Shown: positions 17,186 through 25,527 of the stretch, one piece after another
How positions within the stretch are numbered: the first letter of the stretch is position 1
How the letters are laid out: each line of letters opens with the position of its first letter
DNA from: Acidimicrobiaceae bacterium
GTDB taxonomy: Bacteria > Actinomycetota > Acidimicrobiia > Acidimicrobiales > Bog-793
DNA: 64,000 bases
Direction: 5' to 3'
Assembly (NCBI GenBank): GCA_025464005.1
Contig: JAODBO010000145.1
Coordinates: 1-64,000, forward strand
Notes under the pieces: model-generated
Told to the model about the DNA's origin: nothing
Database searches by the model: none
The model's input: only the letters and a program-made list of their open reading frames with translations
Made by a program: the position numbers and the translations under genes

Positions 17186-17943
17186 GGCGCAATCTTTCCA
17201 TCTCGGCGCCGGTACGCGTAGGCCCGGGTGATCAGGTGCAGCTCCACGTGCCCGTCTCGAGGGGCGAGCGATGCGACCGCGCCAAGTAGCTCGGCGCGCT
17301 TGGGGCCGGCCAGCTGGGTCACGAAGCTCGTCGACTCGACGCGATCGAGCAGGCCCGCGCGGTCGACGAGCTGGGTCGTCGAGACGGTGAGCTCGCCGTC
17401 GGGGAGAAAGCTGTCCGATGCCGACATCACCTCTCGCCAGGCGCCTGTCTCGTGAGCCGGCGTCGCGCCGCGCCGCTCGTCGACGAGCGCCGCGAGGCTC
17501 CGTTGGAGCGGGTCGGCTTCGTCACGGGTGTTCCACACGAGCACGAGCGCTCCTCCTGGCTTCAGCACGCGTGCGATCTCGCCGAGGGCGCGCTCGTTCG
17601 CGAACCAGTGGAACGATTGCCCGCAGGTCACGAGGTCGGCGACGCCGCTTCCGAGCGGCATCGACTCCGCGTTGCCGGCGACGACCTCGGCTTGGGGGAC
17701 CAGCGCCTCGAGCTCGCCGCGCATCTCCTCGATCGGCTCGACGGCGACGATGCGGTCACCGTGGCCGGCGAGGAGTCGAGTCAGCTTCCCGGTACCCGCT
17801 CCGAGGTCCACGACGTAGCCGCCGGTGCCGACGTCGCCTCGGGCGACAAGCCAATCGAGCAGATCCTGTGGGTAGCTCGGACGGCCGCGCTCGTACGCGG
17901 CGGCCACATTTGCGAAGCCGAGCGCGGTCGGATGGATCGTCAT
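17182..17943 (-). CDS. Class I SAM-dependent methyltransferase (Methyltransf_11 type)
   Basis: A 253-aa soluble methyltransferase. The N-terminal FANVAAAYERGRPSYP is typical of a family next to UbiE/trans-aconitate-like methyltransferases. Motif I is YVVDLGAGTGKLTRLL and the post-I acidic residue is in VAVEPIEEMR. Motif II/III is VADLVTCGQSFHWF, then ARVLKPGGALVLVWN. It precedes and overlaps the desaturase gene, hinting at a lipid or small hydrophobic substrate, though this is inference from context only. Confidence 0.8.
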   Translation of the reverse strand: MTIHPTALGFANVAAAYERGRPSYPQDLLDWLVARGDVGTGGYVVDLGAGTGKLTRLLAGHGDRIVAVEPIEEMRGELEALVPQAEVVAGNAESMPLGSGVADLVTCGQSFHWFANERALGEIARVLKPGGALVLVWNTRDEADPLQRSLAALVDERRGATPAHETGAWREVMSASDSFLPDGELTVSTTQLVDRAGLLDRVESTSFVTQLAGPKRAELLGAVASLAPRDGHVELHLITRAYAYRRRDGKIAP

Positions 17944-18001
17944 TCCGTCATGATGCCAGCCCAGGAGCTCGCGGCCCGGACGGTCGACACGTCGCGGCGG
18001 C

Positions 18002-18814
18002 TCAGGCCGAGCCGACGTTGCCCTGGACGACGACGGGCGACGTCGGCTGGACCGTGCCGCCGAGTGGCTCAGCCGTCACCATGAACTTCGTCATGTTGGA
18101 CGTGACGCGCACCGGAACGTCGCCGGGCGAGCTTCCCAGCAGTCCGACGGAAACGAGTCGGCCACTGACGAGCGCCCAGAGCTGGTACGTGTGATCGCCG
18201 GGGAGGGCGTGCAGGGCGCCCTCGTTCATTAAGTACGCCTGCCCGCTTGGCAGCAGCACGAGCACGGCCCGCCTTTCCCCGGCGGCCGGTGCGAGGACGA
18301 CGCTGCGGTGCTGCGGGTCCGCCACGGCGAGCGCGGCCTGCTGCGCGATGCCGTTCGTCGAAAGCGCGCTCGTGATGCTCGTCACCTGCTGCTCCAGGCT
18401 GCCGACCTTGTCCGCGAGCAGTCCGACGACCACCGCGAGAGCCGCCGCGAGCGCGCCGAGGGAGATCGCCACCGGGCGAAGTCGCCTTCGCGCCAGCGGA
18501 CGACCCGAGCCACTCGACGAAACGCTCGGCCCGGGAACAGCCGGTGCACGCGCCGCTCGGACCGCCTCGAGGTCCGGGACGGCCGGAAGCTCGCTGAAGT
18601 CCCCCTCGAGCGCGCCGGCTATTTGCTCCCAGAGCCCTTCGGGCGCGGCGCCACCGCTATTGCCGAGAAGCGCGGCGACCTCACGGTGCGCCGCGACCTC
18701 GGCGCGACAGCGAGGGCACGTGGCCAGATGCTCCTCGACGGCGAGCGCCTCCTCGGCGTCGACGGCATCGAGCGCGTACGTCCCGAGAAGCTCCTCGATC
18801 TCGGCGTGTTTCAT
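18002..18814 (-). CDS. Zinc-binding anti-sigma factor, RskA-like
   Basis: Expected to hold the adjacent ECF sigma factor inactive at the membrane. The N-terminal zinc-finger anti-sigma domain has the HxxxCxxC motif in EEHLATCPRCRAEV (about 30-43). A cytoplasmic linker and one transmembrane helix follow (RPVAISLGALAAALAVVVGLLA). The extracytoplasmic RskA C-terminal domain ends in a 'YQLWALVSGRLVSVGLLG' pattern. The start ATG at 18814 overlaps the sigma factor stop (ATGA); the longer track ORF is the shadow of the sigma gene. The length is 270 aa. The sensing signal is unknown. Confidence 0.87.
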   Translation of the reverse strand: MKHAEIEELLGTYALDAVDAEEALAVEEHLATCPRCRAEVAAHREVAALLGNSGGAAPEGLWEQIAGALEGDFSELPAVPDLEAVRAARAPAVPGPSVSSSGSGRPLARRRLRPVAISLGALAAALAVVVGLLADKVGSLEQQVTSITSALSTNGIAQQAALAVADPQHRSVVLAPAAGERRAVLVLLPSGQAYLMNEGALHALPGDHTYQLWALVSGRLVSVGLLGSSPGDVPVRVTSNMTKFMVTAEPLGGTVQPTSPVVVQGNVGSA

Positions 18815-19389
18815 TCGTCGCCCCTGGCGCCCAAGGCCGGGGCGAGATGGCTGTGCATCCTGACGAGCCCGGCGCGGATCCTGCTCTTCACGGTACCTTC
18901 GGGCTGGCCGAGCAGCGTCGCCACCTCGCGATAGGAGTGTCCGCCGAAGTATGCGAGCTCGATGGCGCGGCGTTGGTCGTCGGGGAGCTCCACGAGCGCG
19001 TCGCGTACCTGCTCCGCCACCGCGAGATCGAAGACCTCGTGCTCGACGTCGTACCCTGCGGTCGCGGACGAGCCGGCATCGCGAGCCTCGCGACCTCGGC
19101 GCGAAGACTCCGACCTGAGCTGGTCGACGGCCTTGCCGTGGGCCTGGGCGAGGAGGAAGGACCGCAGCGTCCCACGCTCGGGATCGAAGCGCTCGGGCGC
19201 GCTCCACAGGCGCAGGAACACTTCCTGCACGACCTCTTCGGCCATCGCGGAGTCCCAGAGGACGCGCTTCGCGAGACCGAACACCGCACCGGCGTGGCGC
19301 CGGTACACCTCGGCGAGCGCCTCCTCGTGGTAGCGCGCGATCGCCATGACGAGATTGGCGTCGCTCGCCCCCTGCGCGTCCAGTCGCAT
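18811..19389 (-). CDS. ECF RNA polymerase sigma factor
   Basis: A group IV sigma factor of about 192 aa. Region 2 spans LAEVYRRHAGAVFGLAKRVL to EVVQEVFLRLW, and includes the -10 recognition helix. Region 4 has LPDDQRRAIELAYFGGHSYREVATLLGQPEGTVKSRIRAGL, the -35-binding helix-turn-helix. The ATG at 19389 gives the usual ECF length, and a GTG at 19437 would add 16 residues. It is translationally coupled to the RskA-like anti-sigma gene, so both are probably autoregulated as a pair. The layout resembles SigK/RskA-type systems. The target promoters cannot be inferred from this window. Confidence 0.88.
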   Translation of the reverse strand: MRLDAQGASDANLVMAIARYHEEALAEVYRRHAGAVFGLAKRVLWDSAMAEEVVQEVFLRLWSAPERFDPERGTLRSFLLAQAHGKAVDQLRSESSRRGREARDAGSSATAGYDVEHEVFDLAVAEQVRDALVELPDDQRRAIELAYFGGHSYREVATLLGQPEGTVKSRIRAGLVRMHSHLAPALGARGDE

Positions 19390-19488
19390 CCCACCGGTGC
19401 TACGGAGCGGACGGCGCCGCGGATGAAGTGCGGTCACCGATCCCCGACGGTAGCGCCGGGATCCCTGGCGCGCTGTAGCTGCCGGGCC

Positions 19489-19824
19489 CTACAGCTCCCC
19501 GTCGCCCGTGCTCGACTCTGGCACTCCGCCTGCGCCGGTGGCCCCGTCGCGTGTCCCTCCGGAGACGGGATCGTCACCGATCGGCCCGTACTCCGCCTCG
19601 TACTGATGAAGCTGCTCGAAGAGATCGGTAGCGCGCTGCTCGTCGCCGGCCGCGCCCCGCCCCTCGTGGCCGTCGAAGGTGATCCGGCCGAGCTCGGTGA
19701 GCAACGCGTCGGCTTTGCGCCGAGCCTGCACCGCCTCGAGCTTTGCCTGGCCGGCCTTGCCGGCCTCCTGGGCTTTCGCAGCGACCTGCGTCGCCTGCGC
19801 CTTCACCTTGTCCATCAACCCCAT
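19489..19824 (-). CDS. Small coiled-coil-like hypothetical protein
   Basis: Starts MGLMDKVKAQATQVAAKAQEAGKAG and continues as an Ala/Lys/Gln-rich amphipathic helix of about 55 residues, then a disordered Gly/Pro/acidic tail. No membrane segment is seen. ATG 19824 is preferred because GAGGAGG precedes it by 6 nt; the ORF track begins 17 codons earlier. Actinobacterial proteins with the same 'MGLMDKVKAQATQ' start are common and uncharacterised. Function unknown. Confidence 0.65.
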   Translation of the reverse strand: MGLMDKVKAQATQVAAKAQEAGKAGQAKLEAVQARRKADALLTELGRITFDGHEGRGAAGDEQRATDLFEQLHQYEAEYGPIGDDPVSGGTRDGATGAGGVPESSTGDGEL

Positions 19825-19944
19825 ACGGGCCTCCTCGGCGTCCCGCGGCGGCCGCAGCCGCCCGTGTGACGCCATGACCGCGCGTCGGCTCTGACGTCGC
19901 GCGGCTGAGCCTACGACAAGCGCCGGGGTCGGGCCGAGCGGAGC

Positions 19945-20460
19945 TCAGATACCGAGAAGTTCGGGCGAACCGCCGGTGCCCGCAGCGTTGCGGACCGCCT
20001 CCGGCGTCGAGCGCAGCGCGGACTCGGGGATCGACTCCGCGAGAGACCGGCGACGCCCGTAGTCGTGGCTCACACCAGCGAAGAGCCGGCGCCGCTCCTC
20101 CTCCAGCTCCGGCGGGGCGCTTGCGAGGTAGCCGAACAGCGCGAGCGGGAGCTCGATGTCGCTGGCCACGGGAGCCCTGCCGAAGAGCGATGCGCGTCGC
20201 AGGCCGATGGCGACCGCACCCGCGAGGACGTCATCCGCGCGCTCGCCGGGCTCGAGGACCAAACGATCCTTGAACAACCTTGCGAGATGGAGCGCGTAGC
20301 CCTGGTCCGGTCCGGGTACGCCGACACCGCGCACGTTCAGTGTCGCGCCGGGGCGCAGCTCGCCCGGGCGGTCTCCTCGCCACGGGGCCGGCGGCTCCAA
20401 GCGGTAGGCCGGACGAACCTCGTCCTCTTGGGTTATCGGGGCGAACTTCGGCTGGGTCAT
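19945..20460 (-). CDS. Conserved hypothetical protein in the leuB-ilvE-cimA unit
   Basis: A 171-aa soluble protein beginning MTQPKFAPITQEDEVRPAYRLE, with a Pro/Arg-rich N-terminus and a predicted helical core (YALHLARLFKDRLVLEPGERADDVLAGAVAIGLRRASLFGRAP). The core looks like that of short actinobacterial proteins of unknown role. Its ATG overlaps the cimA stop by one base, so it is the last gene of that operon and probably translationally coupled. No motif links it to amino acid metabolism. Confidence 0.65.
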   Translation of the reverse strand: MTQPKFAPITQEDEVRPAYRLEPPAPWRGDRPGELRPGATLNVRGVGVPGPDQGYALHLARLFKDRLVLEPGERADDVLAGAVAIGLRRASLFGRAPVASDIELPLALFGYLASAPPELEEERRRLFAGVSHDYGRRRSLAESIPESALRSTPEAVRNAAGTGGSPELLGI

Positions 20461-22214
20461 CAGGCCTCCGCCTGCACGCTAGTCGCCACCGCCGAGGCCC
20501 GGAACAGGCCAAACACCACGGCGTCGACCAGCGCGTGCCACGACGACTCGATGACGTTCTCCGAGACGCCGATCGTCGACCAGCTCCCGTCGGGATCGGC
20601 CGTATCGAGCAGCACCCGCGTCACCGCGGCCGTGCCCTTCGCGGTGTCGAGGACTCGGACCCGGTAGTCGGTGAGGTGCATGGACGAGAGCTCCGGGTAG
20701 TACGGCCCGATGGCCTGGCGCAGCGCCGCATCGAGGGCGTTCACCGGACCGTTGCCTTCGGCGGTCGAGACGACGCGCTGGCCGGCGACGTGCACCTTGA
20801 CGGTCGCCTCGGTGACGAGCTCGCCGTCGCTCGCCCACGGGTGGACGAGCCGGTCGGTCGCCGAGCCCGCCGTGGCGCCCGGGGCGGCCCTCCAGTCGGT
20901 GCTCACACGGAACGATTCCACCGTGAAAAAGCCGTCGAGCGCCGCGCCGAGGCCGCCCGCGGCGGCTCGCATGAGCAGCTCGAGGGAGCCGTCGGCGACC
21001 TCGAAGTGGTAGCCCCCGTGCTCGAGCCGCTTCAACGCGTCGAGGACCGCGCCGAGCGCGTCGGAATCGAGCTCGATGCCGAGCTCCGCCGCCTTCAGGG
21101 CGAGCGTCGAACGACCGGCGAGCTCGCTCACCACGAATCGTGTGCCGTTGCCGACCGAGTCCGGCGGCACGTGCTCGTACGCGTCGGCTCGCCGGGCGAT
21201 GGCGCTCGCGTGCAGTCCTGCCTTGTGAGCGAAGACCGCGCCCCCGACATAGGGGCGCTGCGGGTCGAGGTTGACGTTCACCAGCTCCGCGATATGCCGG
21301 GCGACGGGGGTGACGAGCTCGAGACGGTCCCGGGGGATCGTCCGCACGCCCATCTTCAAGGTGAGGTTGGGGATGGCGGCCGACAGGTCGGCGTTGCCCG
21401 CACGCTCGCCGTAGCCGTTGACGCAGCCCTGGACCTGGGTGGCGCCGAAGCGGACCGCCGTCAAGGTGTTGGCGACCGCACAGCCGCTGTCGTTGTGGAA
21501 GTGGACCCCGAGCGTCGCGGAGGTCGCGGCGCGGACCTCGGCGACCACGCGCTCCACGTCGTGGGGCAAGGTCCCGCCGTTGGTGTCGCAGAGCACTAAG
21601 GCCTCCGCGCCACGCTCCTCGGCAGCGCCGAGGACCCGCAGCGCGAACTCGCGATCACGGAGGTAGCCGTCGAAGAAGTGCTCGGCGTCGAGGAACACAC
21701 GGAGCCCGTTGGACCGGAGGAACGCCACCGAGTCCGCGACCATCGCCACCGCCTCGTCGAGGTCGGTCCGCAGCGTCTCGATGACGTGCAGGTCGGAGGA
21801 TTTGGCGACGATGCACACGACCTCCGTGCCCGCCGCCACGAGGTGACGCAACGTCTCGTCGGTCCCGGCCTCGCTCCCCGGACGCCGCGTCGACCCGAAC
21901 GCCACGAGTGTCGCGGAACTCAGCTTCAGCTCGTCTCGTGCGCGGGCGAAGAACTCCTCGTCCTTCGGGTTCGCACCCGGCCAACCCCCCTCGACGTACG
22001 CGACCCCGAGGTGGTCGAGCTGCTCGGCGACGCGCAGTTTGTCCTCGACGGTGAGGGACATCCCCTCCTGTTGAGAACCGTCGCGCAGTGTCGTGTCGTA
22101 CACGTCGACCGCGTCTGGGAGCTCCGCCGCTCTGTAGGTGACGTGGTCGTGCCCGCGCGGGTGGCCGAGCACTTCACCGCCGGCGGCGGTCGGGACCGTT
22201 AGCTCAGCCGACAC
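20460..22214 (-). CDS. cimA: (R)-citramalate synthase
   Basis: Condenses pyruvate with acetyl-CoA to give citramalate, the first step of the threonine-independent route to 2-oxobutyrate and isoleucine. The HMGL/DRE-TIM barrel opens with VYDTTLRDGSQQEG and YVEGGWPGANPKD, which fits CimA rather than 2-isopropylmalate synthase. The metal-binding HFHNDSGCAVAN (H-x-H) and GNADLSAAIPNL follow. The C-terminal LeuA-type allosteric dimer domain occupies about the last 150 residues and ends SWSTIGVSENVIESSWHAL. The start is uncertain: GTG 22214 overlaps the ilvE stop by 11 nt, and later GTG codons are possible. The same operon carries leuB and ilvE, so this is a pyruvate-to-isoleucine module. Confidence 0.88.
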   Translation of the reverse strand: MSAELTVPTAAGGEVLGHPRGHDHVTYRAAELPDAVDVYDTTLRDGSQQEGMSLTVEDKLRVAEQLDHLGVAYVEGGWPGANPKDEEFFARARDELKLSSATLVAFGSTRRPGSEAGTDETLRHLVAAGTEVVCIVAKSSDLHVIETLRTDLDEAVAMVADSVAFLRSNGLRVFLDAEHFFDGYLRDREFALRVLGAAEERGAEALVLCDTNGGTLPHDVERVVAEVRAATSATLGVHFHNDSGCAVANTLTAVRFGATQVQGCVNGYGERAGNADLSAAIPNLTLKMGVRTIPRDRLELVTPVARHIAELVNVNLDPQRPYVGGAVFAHKAGLHASAIARRADAYEHVPPDSVGNGTRFVVSELAGRSTLALKAAELGIELDSDALGAVLDALKRLEHGGYHFEVADGSLELLMRAAAGGLGAALDGFFTVESFRVSTDWRAAPGATAGSATDRLVHPWASDGELVTEATVKVHVAGQRVVSTAEGNGPVNALDAALRQAIGPYYPELSSMHLTDYRVRVLDTAKGTAAVTRVLLDTADPDGSWSTIGVSENVIESSWHALVDAVVFGLFRASAVATSVQAEA

Positions 22215-23130
22215 GTTCGAGCCAGTCCTTGTAGCGGTCGACCTCCCCGTGCACCACAGCGCGGTAGGTGTCCTGGATCGCACGCGTGATCGGGCCCGGC
22301 TCGCCGGAGCCGATGGTCCGGTCGTCGACCGACGCTATCGGCACGACCTCGGCCGCAGTCCCGGTCAGGAAGGCCTCGTCGGCGAGATAGAGGTCGGAGC
22401 GCCGCAGCAGCTCCTCGCGCACCGTGTAGCCGAGATCGCCCGCGATCGTCCTCACGGTATCGGCGGTGATCCCGTCCAGTGCCCCGACCGCGGAGCTCGG
22501 CGGCGTCACGATCTCCCCACGTCGCACCACGAAGAGGTTCTCGCCGGTGCCTTCGGCGAGGTAACCGTCGGTCGTGCACAGGATCGCCTCGTCGTAGCCG
22601 GCACGCACCGCTTCGACCTTTGCCAGCGAGGAGTTGATGTACATCCCGGTCGCCTTCGCCGCGGTGGGCAGCGTCCGGGGATCGAGCCGGGCCCACGAGC
22701 TGACCTTCAGGCGGATGCCGCTGCGCATGCCCTCCTCGCCGAGGTAGGCGCCCCACGGCCAGACCGCCACCGCGACGCGCACCTCGCACGGGAGAGGGTT
22801 GAGGCCCATCTCCCCGTAGCCGAGGTACGCGAGCGGCCGGATGTAACACGCGTCCAGTCCGCTCGCGGCGACCGTCGCCTTCACGGCCTCGACGAGCTCG
22901 TCCTCGCCGAAAGGGACCTCCATCGCGAGCAGGTGCGCCGACTTGAGCAGACGCCCGACGTGGTCGCGCAGACGGAACACTGCCGGGCCTTGCGCCGTGG
23001 GATAGGCGCGGATGCCCTCGAACACTGCGGTCCCGTAGTGCAGGCTGTGCGTGAGCACGTGAACGGTCGCCTGTTCCCAGTCGACGAGCTCGCCGTCCAT
23101 CCAGATCTTCGAGGTTGGCGTGATCGGCAT
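22204..23130 (-). CDS. ilvE: Branched-chain amino acid aminotransferase
   Basis: A PLP fold-type IV transaminase catalysing the last step to Val, Leu and Ile with glutamate. The start MPITPTSKIWMDGELV gives 308 aa, the bacterial IlvE length. HYGTAVFEGIRAYPT, and the catalytic Lys in NSSLAKVEAVRAGYDEAI, are in place. The cofactor-binding TGTAAEVVPIASVD is near the C-terminus. ATG 23130 lies directly after the leuB stop. It is the middle gene of leuB-ilvE-cimA behind an attenuator. Confidence 0.92.
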   Translation of the reverse strand: MPITPTSKIWMDGELVDWEQATVHVLTHSLHYGTAVFEGIRAYPTAQGPAVFRLRDHVGRLLKSAHLLAMEVPFGEDELVEAVKATVAASGLDACYIRPLAYLGYGEMGLNPLPCEVRVAVAVWPWGAYLGEEGMRSGIRLKVSSWARLDPRTLPTAAKATGMYINSSLAKVEAVRAGYDEAILCTTDGYLAEGTGENLFVVRRGEIVTPPSSAVGALDGITADTVRTIAGDLGYTVREELLRRSDLYLADEAFLTGTAAEVVPIASVDDRTIGSGEPGPITRAIQDTYRAVVHGEVDRYKDWLERVG

Positions 23131-23132
23131 GG

Positions 23133-24158
23133 CTAGACCCTTCCCGCCACGGCGTCGCCGACGCTCGCGGTCGTCCATGTGGTGTCGCTCAGTGCCATCT
23201 CGTCCTGGATGGCGAGCACTGCATCGGTGATCCTGGCTGCGGTCTCGGTCTCGCCCAGGTGATCGAGCATCATCGCCGCCGAGCGGATCGCCGCGAGCGG
23301 GTTCGCCGTGCCGGTGCCGGCAATGTCGTGCGCGGCTCCGTGCACCGGCTCGAACAACGACGGTCCTGTACGCGCCGGATTGAGGTTGGCGGAGGCCGCC
23401 AACCCGATCCCGCCGGACACCGCTCCGGCGAGATCGGTGAGGATGTCACCGAAGAGGTTGTCGGTAACCACGACGTCGTAACGCGAGGCGTCGGTCGCGA
23501 AGTAGATGCAGGCGGCGTCCACGTGGTTGTAGGCCGTCGTCACCGACGGGTGCTCCGAGGCGACGCTGTCGAAGGCCCGCTGCCAGAGGTCGCCCGCGAA
23601 GGTGAGGACGTTCGTCTTGTGGACGAGCGTGACCGAGCGGCGCTCGCGCCGCTCCGCGAGCTCGAAGGCGTACCTGATGCAGCGCTCGACCCCGTGACGC
23701 GTGTTGACCGATCCCTGAGTCGCCACCTCGAACGGCGTGCCGCGACGCAGCTGGCCGCCCTCTCCGGCATAGGGCCCCTCGGTGTTCTCCCGGACGACCA
23801 CGAAGTCCGCCCCGGCCGCGATAGAGCCGGGCGTCGCGTTGAACGGCCGCAGGTTGACGTAGAGGTCGAGCTCGAAACGCATCTTGAGCAGCAGCCCGCG
23901 CTCGAGGACTCCGGGAGGGACCGCGGTCGACCCGATCGCGGGGCCGATCGCTCCGAGGAGCACGGCATCGACCGATCGCAGCTCGTCAAGCACCGAGTCC
24001 GGGAGCACGTCGCCCGAGCGGACGTACCGGCTCGCGCCGAGCTCGTAGTCGGTCGTGTCGAGCTTTACGCCGGCGGCCGCGACGACCTTGAGAGCCTCGG
24101 CCACAACCTCCGGCCCGATGCCGTCGCCGCCGATCACCGCTACCGTGTAGCTACCCAC
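23133..24158 (-). CDS. leuB: 3-isopropylmalate dehydrogenase
   Basis: Oxidatively decarboxylates 3-isopropylmalate with NAD+; close relatives also oxidise 3-methylmalate, which would link it to cim[16 protein letters not shown] is the N-terminus, and [17 protein letters not shown] and [21 protein letters not shown] mark the active site. The C-terminal block is [24 protein letters not shown] 24158 is chosen because the 36 residues before it in the track ORF come from leader sequence beyond the terminator. The length of 341 aa is normal. It is the first gene after the leader peptide and terminator at 24269-24355. Confidence 0.92.
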   Translation of the reverse strand: MGSYTVAVIGGDGIGPEVVAEALKVVAAAGVKLDTTDYELGASRYVRSGDVLPDSVLDELRSVDAVLLGAIGPAIGSTAVPPGVLERGLLLKMRFELDLYVNLRPFNATPGSIAAGADFVVVRENTEGPYAGEGGQLRRGTPFEVATQGSVNTRHGVERCIRYAFELAERRERRSVTLVHKTNVLTFAGDLWQRAFDSVASEHPSVTTAYNHVDAACIYFATDASRYDVVVTDNLFGDILTDLAGAVSGGIGLAASANLNPARTGPSLFEPVHGAAHDIAGTGTANPLAAIRSAAMMLDHLGETETAARITDAVLAIQDEMALSDTTWTTASVGDAVAGRV

Positions 24159-24268
24159 CTCGACCTCGTCTCTCAGGGCTGGCGAGCCCGCTCCGTATCG
24201 CTCCAGGACCAGCTCTGCCGGGAGCCCGAGCCGGCCCCTGGCCGGCAGAGGAACTACGACCGGCAATG

Positions 24269-24320
24269 AAAAAGCCGCCCACTAGGTGGACGGCCGCGAC
24301 GCACTCCAAAGGGGTGCGTC
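24269..24320 (-). terminator. leuB leader attenuator: hairpin plus intrinsic terminator
   Basis: Read on the minus strand, a first hairpin (GACGCAC...GTGCGTC, 24298-24320) begins two bases after the leader stop codon. A 9-bp terminator stem follows three bases later, GCCGTCCAC-CTA-GTGGGCGGC with one G-U pair, then TTTTT (24269-24294). The leuB start is about 110 nt downstream. This is a typical position for transcription attenuation of a biosynthetic operon. Confidence 0.75.
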
Positions 24321-24322
24321 GG

Positions 24323-24355
24323 TCAGGTAATTACGATCTGGCAGGAGCCGGTCAT
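24323..24355 (-). CDS. Leader peptide of the leuB-ilvE-cimA operon
   Basis: An 11-codon ORF encoding MTGSCQIVIT, with the consecutive codons ATC-GTA-ATT (Ile-Val-Ile) directly before the end. Its TGA is immediately followed by a hairpin and a terminator. The ATG is 8 nt from a plausible -10 box and has no Shine-Dalgarno, so it may be read from a leaderless mRNA. Stalling at the Ile/Val codons would report on branched-chain amino acid charging. It is too short for the ORF track. Confidence 0.65.
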   Translation of the reverse strand: MTGSCQIVIT

Positions 24356-24363
24356 TGGGCGCA

Positions 24364-24392
24364 ATTCTCGCGGCCATGACGCGCTACGTCAA
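24364..24392 (-). promoter_or_regulatory. Promoter of the leuB leader
   Basis: A -35 box TTGACG (24387-24392), a 17-bp spacer and a -10 box GAGAAT (24364-24369), or AGAATT one base on, lie on the minus strand. Transcription would begin at or within a base or two of the leader ATG at 24355. Confidence 0.55.
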
Positions 24393-24433
24393 CTCACCTC
24401 GCTCGGCGCCCCGCTCGGGGGCAAGACTGCGTT

Positions 24434-24476
24434 CGCGACTGGACGCCGCGCGCCCAGCACGCGGCGTCCAGTCGCG
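24434..24476. repeat. Perfect 17-bp inverted repeat upstream of the leuB promoter
   Basis: CGCGACTGGACGCCGCG is followed by a 9-nt loop and its exact complement. It lies between the divergent leuB promoter (minus) and the DUF1707 gene (plus), 14 nt before that gene's likely GTG. It could be a hairpin in the DUF1707 mRNA 5' end, or an operator. No T-run follows, so it is not an obvious terminator. Confidence 0.5.
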
Positions 24477-24489
24477 CGATCATTTGGAC

Positions 24490-24996
24490 GTGGCCCAAGA
24501 GCCCCCCGCACGACGACTACGAGACCTGCGCGCTTCCCACGACGACCGCGAGCGCGCAGTGGACTTCATCCGCCGGCACGCCGGCGAGGGGCGGCTCACC
24601 ACCGAGGAGCTCTCGGACCGGGTGGGCGCCGCCCTGACGGCGAAGACCCTGGGGGACTTGGACGACCTCGTCGTCGATCTGCCGCCCCAAGTGGTGGAGG
24701 CTCCCGCACCGCCACCGCCACCCTCTCGTCCCGGCCCGTCGTTCCTCGCCGGCGCCGGCATGCGATACGCCGTCGCTGTGCTGCTGCTTCTCAGCCTCGC
24801 TGGGGGTGGGGACGGGCGCGGTCACGGCATCCTGCTCGGCTTCTGGGTCGTCGCTCTGCTCGTGCTCCGGTTCGTTCGTCGTGCGGACCGCCGGCGCCGC
24901 TGGCAGGCCCGAGCACAGGCACGCGATGCACAGTTCCCACCGCCTCCGCTCGATGCGACGAGCTGGCACCCCCCGCGAGCCGACCACTGGCGCTGA
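24490..24996 (+). CDS. DUF1707-domain membrane protein
   Basis: The N-terminal DUF1707 domain has the family pattern LRASHDDRERAVDFIRRHAGEGRLTTEELSDRVGAA followed by AKTLGDLDDLVVDLP. DUF1707 is a SHOCT-like DNA-binding or regulatory module widespread in actinobacteria. A Pro-rich linker leads to two adjacent hydrophobic segments (YAVAVLLLLSLAGG and GILLGFWVVALLVLRFV), then a basic tail, so the domain is probably membrane-tethered. The ORF track begins at a TTG inside the leuB leader region; the GTG at 24490 is the likelier start (168 aa). Function unknown. Confidence 0.72.
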   Translation: MAQEPPARRLRDLRASHDDRERAVDFIRRHAGEGRLTTEELSDRVGAALTAKTLGDLDDLVVDLPPQVVEAPAPPPPPSRPGPSFLAGAGMRYAVAVLLLLSLAGGGDGRGHGILLGFWVVALLVLRFVRRADRRRRWQARAQARDAQFPPPPLDATSWHPPRADHWR

Positions 24997-25050
24997 GGCC
25001 GGTGCCGTGCGGCGGTACGGTCGAAGCGCCGACCCACTACCCTCGGTCGG

Positions 25051-25518
25051 ATGACCGAGACCCACCTCACTCCCGAGACCCACGCCCGTCTCGTTGCTGA
25101 GCTCGAAGATCTGACGACGCGCGGCCGCGTCGAGATCGCCCGCCAGATCGAGGCGGCCCGGGCGCTCGGCGACTTGTCGGAGAACGGCGACTACCACGCC
25201 GCCAAGGACTCGCAGGGAAAGATGGAGGCGCGCGTGCGCCAGCTCCAGGCGATGCTCGAGTACGCGGTGATCGTCGACCAGTCCGCGCCGAGCGACGGCG
25301 CGGTCGCGGCCGGCAGCATCATCGGGATACGCTACGAAGGCGACGACGACGTCGAGCGCTTCCTCGTCGGATCGATCGAAGAGCGGCGCGACGACGTCGC
25401 CGTGATCTCGCCGGGCTCCCCCCTCGGCCAGGCGCTGCTCGGCCGGCGAGCCGGTGCGTCGGTAGAGTACGACGCCCCGAACGGTCGGTTGCGCGTCGAG
25501 ATCGTCACCGTCGACTGA
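25051..25518 (+). CDS. greA: Transcription elongation factor GreA
   Basis: Stimulates cleavage of backtracked RNA by RNA polymerase. The N-terminal coiled coil contains the signature ARALGDLSENGDYHAAKDSQ with the two acidic tip residues, and the C-terminal FKBP-like domain ends SPGSPLGQALLGRRAG. 155 aa is normal. The ATG has no clear ribosome binding site, and TACCCT seven bases upstream could be a -10 box of a leaderless transcript. leuC begins only 9 nt downstream, so greA-leuC-leuD are probably one operon. Confidence 0.93.
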   Translation: MTETHLTPETHARLVAELEDLTTRGRVEIARQIEAARALGDLSENGDYHAAKDSQGKMEARVRQLQAMLEYAVIVDQSAPSDGAVAAGSIIGIRYEGDDDVERFLVGSIEERRDDVAVISPGSPLGQALLGRRAGASVEYDAPNGRLRVEIVTVD

Positions 25519-25527
25519 GAGGCTGAC

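Noticed and set aside
24269-24392. T-box riboswitch in the leuB, leuA or ilvB leaders
   Set aside because: No T-box sequence (TGGNACCGCG-like) or specifier stem is present, and each leader has a short ORF rich in the relevant codons instead.
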